The translations under genes were made by a program, and so were the position numbers. A DNA stretch of 64,000 nucleotides from Lentisphaerota bacterium (GTDB lineage Bacteria > Verrucomicrobiota > Lentisphaeria > Victivallales > Victivallaceae): positions 108,489 to 172,488 of the forward strand of contig SUWG01000003.1 of assembly GCA_015061625.1 (NCBI GenBank), written 5' to 3'. Below are positions 60,709-64,000 of the stretch, in pieces; the first letter of the stretch is position 1, and every line of letters starts with the position of its first letter. The notes under the pieces were generated by a model, which had not been told where the DNA came from, ran no database searches, and was given only the letters and a program-made list of their open reading frames with translations.

Positions 60709-62303
60709 GTAACAGCAACAATGAAGGCAAAATTCTGAAAAACTCGGTCGGTGTTTCGCTGGCTACTTTGGCAAGCCGTTTCCTCGGTCTGCTCCGGGTG
60801 CGCCTTGAAGCACTCACGCTCGGCGGCGGTACGATCGCCAGTATCTGGTTCCTGACCCTGATGATCCCGAATCTGCTCCGCCGTCTGCTTGGTGAAGGTG
60901 CCCTCGGCACCGCATTGACCCCGATCATTGCCGAAACGGAACGCGCCGAAAGCATCTCTCAAGCCCGCAAACATCTGGCGCAGATTTTCGCCATGCTCGG
61001 TGCTTTGCTTGCACTTATTGTTGTGATCGTTTCTCTTGCCGCATGGTTCTGGGGCAGACACGGAATTTTGTACGGTTACGGAATCATGCAAAGCGACCGG
61101 GTGATCGGAACTTGCCAACTGCTCCCGCTGATCATGCCTTACGCATTTTTTATCTGTCTTACCGGCGTTATCGGAGCGGTATTGAACTACTCCGGCATCT
61201 TTGTCCGCCCCGCTCTGACCGCCTTGTTTTTCAACCTTTGCATGATCCTCGGCCTTTGTGCCGGAGTTTTCTTTCATCTGCCTCCGCAATCTTTGCTTAC
61301 TTTACTGGCTTTGCTTACTCCGGCCGCCGGAGCGATCCAATTTCTGCTTATGCTCTGGCTGCTTTTTTCCTGCGGCAGATTTCCCATCTTTGACCGGGAA
61401 ACTTTCAAAAGTTTTGCCGTTACCGGCAGACTTATCAAACTTGCCACCCCCGGTCTGATCGGTTACGGTGTACTGCAATTAAGTTTTCTCATCGATCGGA
61501 CTCTGGCTCTTTATCTCAACGATCAGGCCGTGCCGGCACTCACTTATGTTGACCGCATCATCGATCTGCCGATCGGACTTTTTGCCGTTTCCCTCGGCTC
61601 CGTGCTGATGGCGGCGATGACTCATGCCGCCGCCGAAAAGGATTGGGATGCCATGCGCCGTCAACTCAACTTCTCTCTCCGCCATGTCTGGTTCGTCGGC
61701 GCACCCATGGCCGCCGGTGTGATCTTCTTTCACGTTGAAATTCTCCGGGTCCTCTGTCTCGGCGGCAGATACACTCAAGCCGACCTTGATGCCACCCGGT
61801 TGGTTGCTATCTTTTACGGTATGGGAATACCGTTTTTCTGCACCCTTAAAGTTCTGCTTCCGGCTTTCTACTCCCGGCAGGATATGAAACGCCCCTTTTA
61901 CGTTTCGCTTGCCGCCATTTCGCTCAATATCATTCTCAATCTGATCCTGATGTTCCCTCTGAAACAAGGCGGACTTGCTCTGGCGACCGTCATCGCTTCG
62001 ATCACCAATAATACTGTTTTGCTTTTTCTGCTTCACCGTGACGGTTTCCCGCTGGAAAAATCCACCATCCTTTCCTGTTGTCGTTCCGGAGCCATCGCTT
62101 TTGCTTCCGGTGCCGCCGTCTGGTTCATCATGCCCTTTATCCGTTGCCGTTTTTCTGCCTCATTCGGCAATGATTGCCTTTTACTCCTGATCTGCGCCAT
62201 TGCCTTTGCCATCACCTTTTTCGTCCTTGCCATCCTCTGCCGCACCCCGGAACTTAAAGAATTTTTCAACATTTTGCGCCGTAAAAAGAAAAATTCAGAT
62301 TGA
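60705..62303 (+). CDS. murJ: Lipid II flippase MurJ
   Basis: MATE-like (MVF) flippase that moves lipid II across the inner membrane for peptidoglycan synthesis. 532 residues with about 14 hydrophobic segments. The N-terminal LATLASRFLGLLRVRLEAL and PNLLRRLLGEGALGTALTPII are the family motifs, and DRTLALYL and LPIGLFAVSLGSVLM follow. The charged tail (RRKKKNSD) is cytoplasmic. It ends a long rightward operon; the tRNA-Leu promoter begins 5 bp later. Confidence 0.95.
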   Translation: MSNSNNEGKILKNSVGVSLATLASRFLGLLRVRLEALTLGGGTIASIWFLTLMIPNLLRRLLGEGALGTALTPIIAETERAESISQARKHLAQIFAMLGALLALIVVIVSLAAWFWGRHGILYGYGIMQSDRVIGTCQLLPLIMPYAFFICLTGVIGAVLNYSGIFVRPALTALFFNLCMILGLCAGVFFHLPPQSLLTLLALLTPAAGAIQFLLMLWLLFSCGRFPIFDRETFKSFAVTGRLIKLATPGLIGYGVLQLSFLIDRTLALYLNDQAVPALTYVDRIIDLPIGLFAVSLGSVLMAAMTHAAAEKDWDAMRRQLNFSLRHVWFVGAPMAAGVIFFHVEILRVLCLGGRYTQADLDATRLVAIFYGMGIPFFCTLKVLLPAFYSRQDMKRPFYVSLAAISLNIILNLILMFPLKQGGLALATVIASITNNTVLLFLLHRDGFPLEKSTILSCCRSGAIAFASGAAVWFIMPFIRCRFSASFGNDCLLLLICAIAFAITFFVLAILCRTPELKEFFNILRRKKKNSD

Positions 62304-62307
62304 CACA

Positions 62308-62336
62308 TTGATTTTATTTATAATGTGATATATATT
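62308..62336 (+). promoter_or_regulatory. Promoter of tRNA-Leu
   Basis: TTGATT (62308-62313), 17 bp, TATATT (62331-62336), 11 bp before the mature tRNA start. Confidence 0.65.
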
Positions 62337-62347
62337 ATATATCTGGC

Positions 62348-62431
62348 GTCCGGGTGGTGGAATGGCAGACACAGCAGACTTAAAATCTGCTTCCTTCGGG
62401 AGTGCGGGTTCGATCCCCGCTCCGGATACCA
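62348..62431 (+). tRNA. tRNA-Leu (anticodon UAA), CCA encoded
   Basis: A full cloverleaf can be built: acceptor gtccggg/tccggat, anticodon stem gcaga/tctgc with loop cttaaaa (anticodon taa), a long variable arm (ttccttcggga) as in class II tRNAs, T arm gcgggttcgatccccgc, discriminator A and encoded CCA. It reads UUA/UUG leucine codons. Confidence 0.93.
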
Positions 62432-62780
62432 GTTACTTTTCTTTTCCCGTGAAAAGAAAAGTAACCAAAAGAAAAGCGGGATGTCGCGCCGTTGCGTTGC
62501 AACGGCTTGATCGACGCTTTTTGAAAAAAAGCTTGGCAAAAACTCAGTGGAGTAACACCCGCTGGGTTTTTCTTTTTACGGAAAAAGAAAAGTAACCAAA
62601 AGAAAAACGGGATATCGCGGCACTCCATTGTCGTGCCTTGATCGGACGGCCTGACGGCCTTGACAGGGGCTTCGCCCCCGTACCCCCGGTAGATTTTGCA
62701 GTCTGCCGGGGTTTACTTTTTACGGAAAAAGAAAAGTAACCAAAAGTGCGGCACTCCGTTGTCGTGCCTTGACCGGTCTT
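62432..62780. repeat. Three-copy hairpin repeat block after tRNA-Leu
   Basis: 349 bp without a credible gene. The unit '(t)ttactttt..aaaagaaaagtaaccaaaag' occurs three times (around 62432-62475, 62567-62610, 62712-62750). The first is a perfect 15-bp hairpin gttacttttcttttc-ccgt-gaaaagaaaagtaac whose left arm begins at the base after CCA. Copies 2 and 3 share 'cggcactccrttgtcgtgccttga' downstream. A ccccggtaga/tctgccgggg hairpin lies at 62684-62711. Short ORFs in the track here are repeat artefacts. Confidence 0.75.
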
Positions 62781-63176
62781 TTACGGGCCGTCAAAATATG
62801 TGGATATTTTTTGTGAAACGGCAATATCGTTGTGGTCAAATACCACTTCGTAATAATCCCAGCCGCCGGGAATGGCAAATGCACGTTCCGTTCTGAATCC
62901 GCCTATTGCACGGGCAGTTTGTATGCGTTGATCGGCGAGGGCTTCTCCGGCAGAAGTGAAGTATAAATATCCGTTGCAATTTAATGATTTATCGGAACTT
63001 ACGAGCAGACAGATCCTTTCATCATCAGGATTGGCGGCCGCAAGTATCCTGACGACTTCTTCACGGTTTTTACCGACAAAGTTTATTTCCGGCAATCTGG
63101 AAAATCCGGCACATCCGGATAAAAATGCGATCAGAAAAACGGAGATGGTAAGTATTCGTAACTTGCTTTCTGCCAT
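62781..63176 (-). CDS. Lipoprotein, unknown
   Basis: 131 residues from the ATG at 63176, with a strong Shine-Dalgarno (aaggaga) and a lipoprotein signal (ILTISVFLIAFLSGC, lipobox LSGC). Earlier in-frame starts lack such a site. The mature part includes GKNREEVVRILAAANPDDERICLLVSS, reminiscent of small SmpA/OmlA-like outer-membrane lipoproteins that start with a G-x-T/N-x-x-x-V helix; this is only a loose similarity. The gene ends next to the repeat block. Confidence 0.65.
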   Translation of the reverse strand: MAESKLRILTISVFLIAFLSGCAGFSRLPEINFVGKNREEVVRILAAANPDDERICLLVSSDKSLNCNGYLYFTSAGEALADQRIQTARAIGGFRTERAFAIPGGWDYYEVVFDHNDIAVSQKISTYFDGP

Positions 63177-63237
63177 AATGTAATAATCTCCTTTGAAACT
63201 CATTTATGCAGAAATTCACAACTGCCGTTGATTTGTT

Positions 63238-63813
63238 TCATTCGTTGATATTGTGTCGCTCCATAAAAAGATTCAAATTTTTACGGACTGCATCTACCTG
63301 TTCCATGGAGGCTGATCCGGCAGTAAAGGCGGCTTCTTCAAAAGATAAAATCTGCCGGTACCGCCGATATATTTCCATGACAAGATGGTTACGCATTGCA
63401 TCCGGCAGTTCTCTGGCATACAACATCCTGCGCATTATTTGTATTTCCAGATCAAGAATCGGCGGCAGTCCGATAATTCCCGCCTCATATTCCTTTTGAG
63501 ATGTATCTAATTTTACGAGGTATGCCTGAATCATTTGCGGATAGGTTTTATATTCAGAATCTTCCTGTACTTCCGGAAAATTTTTCGCATACTGCCAATA
63601 ATTTTCAGCATGGATTCTTGTCAAAAAATTGTGCATAAGAGAATCTTCGTAACTTCCATTGTCGATTTTCCCGTCTGCATCGATACGTTCCCCGATTATC
63701 GTTATGGATTCGGTTTCATAACTGGATGGGATGCACCCGCTGAATAAAATCAGCGATAAATATAAAACGCTGATAATGATTTTATTTATTCGCAGAATCA
63801 TGATTGGCACCAT
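63238..63813 (-). CDS. Lipoprotein, unknown
   Basis: About 191 residues with a lipoprotein signal (KIIISVLYLSLILFSGC). The start is uncertain: ATGs at 63813 and 63801 both precede the signal, and the track's 63870 has no support. The mature part is helical and charged (NFLTRIHAENYWQYAKNFPEVQ, IYRRYRQILSFEEAAF). No family recognised. It lies 61 bp upstream of the other lipoprotein gene on the same strand; the two may be one transcript. Confidence 0.6.
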   Translation of the reverse strand: MVPIMILRINKIIISVLYLSLILFSGCIPSSYETESITIIGERIDADGKIDNGSYEDSLMHNFLTRIHAENYWQYAKNFPEVQEDSEYKTYPQMIQAYLVKLDTSQKEYEAGIIGLPPILDLEIQIMRRMLYARELPDAMRNHLVMEIYRRYRQILSFEEAAFTAGSASMEQVDAVRKNLNLFMERHNINE

Positions 63814-63884
63814 TGCGTAATCAACTTCAGGACATAACATATCATTGTAAAAGAAAAAATCAAGCCCCATGCGATAAAAATTTC

Positions 63885-63927
63885 AGTTCCCGGCAGGAGA
63901 TATATTTGAAACATCCTGCCGGGAACT
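63885..63927. terminator. Intrinsic terminator-like hairpin
   Basis: A 14-bp perfect stem agttcccggcagga/tcctgccgggaact with a 15-nt loop. On the minus strand it is followed by a T-rich tract (gaaattttta), so it probably ends a leftward gene entering from beyond 63930. Confidence 0.7.
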
Positions 63928-63951
63928 GCATATTTGACTTTATATTTTCTG

Positions 63952-64000
63952 TCAATCCTGCTTCGCCGCTTCTGTCCGGTTATTCTGACTGTGTTTATAA
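63952..64000 (-). CDS. Possible 3' end of a leftward gene cut by window edge
   Basis: On the minus strand one frame is open from the window edge to a TGA at 63952-63954 and would encode a hydrophilic tail (YKHSQNNRTEAAKQD). Only the terminator placed just downstream supports it. Too short to assign. Confidence 0.3.
   Translation of the reverse strand, partial: YKHSQNNRTEAAKQD

Noticed and set aside
62360-62628. Short ORFs over the tRNA and repeat block
   Set aside because: They translate the tRNA and the hairpin repeats; no start site or conserved protein is apparent.

Overview
The window is a bacterial chromosome segment. It most resembles the PVC superphylum, probably Lentisphaerota (Victivallis-like). 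This is an inference from gene content: an archaeal/vacuolar-type ATPase operon in the order E-DUF2764-A-B-D (also the chlamydial order), a full bacterial housekeeping set, sugar and sialo/ceramide-type hydrolases, and several secreted or lipoprotein genes of unknown family. No 16S rRNA gene is present to test this. Many promoters share the form TTGnnn-17 bp-TATATT.

Left part (1-10 kb): the 3' end of a ribulokinase gene, an SGNH hydrolase, then the replication-initiation region. dnaA reads leftward from a long AT-rich gap that may be oriC. A yraN-comF fusion and prmC also read leftward. An ATP-cone-like gene, dnaN and recF read rightward.

Accessory region (10-26 kb): a run of unfamiliar secreted, membrane and zinc-ribbon genes, many AT-rich (TM2-like, DUF805, PH-like, signal-peptide proteins). 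Then come a HlyD/dual-ABC/ABC-2 exporter operon, a neutral-ceramidase-like enzyme, a GC-rich non-coding stretch, and a secreted Sel1-repeat gene flanked by 137-bp direct repeats with a truncated Sel1 relic. A CreD-like membrane protein closes the region.

Middle (26-45 kb): a GH2 glycosidase, a CBS-containing family II pyrophosphatase, a small lipoprotein, a solitary DNA methyltransferase, a ClC channel, a UPF0489-like gene, a NifU-like scaffold, the V-ATPase operon (no I or K subunit follows), a LeuA/CimA-type synthase whose promoter suggests a leaderless mRNA, holA, a PlsC acyltransferase, a membrane protein and a DUF1015 gene.

Right part (45-62 kb): a dense housekeeping block. It runs rpmA, obg, rpsP-khpA-trmD-rplS-rnhB, thrS, infC-rpmI-rplT, pheS-pheT, then ribH-nusB-ftsY-ribD-ribE, an unknown gene and murJ. 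infC appears to start at AUC. The window ends with tRNA-Leu(UAA), a block of repeated hairpins and two lipoprotein genes.

No CRISPR array, transposase, integrase or phage gene was recognised. The observations most worth a second look are the AUC start of infC, a palindromic operator-like element centred on the -35 of unrelated secreted-protein genes, the Sel1 duplication, the YraN-ComF fusion, the short V-ATPase operon and the structured leader before rpsP.
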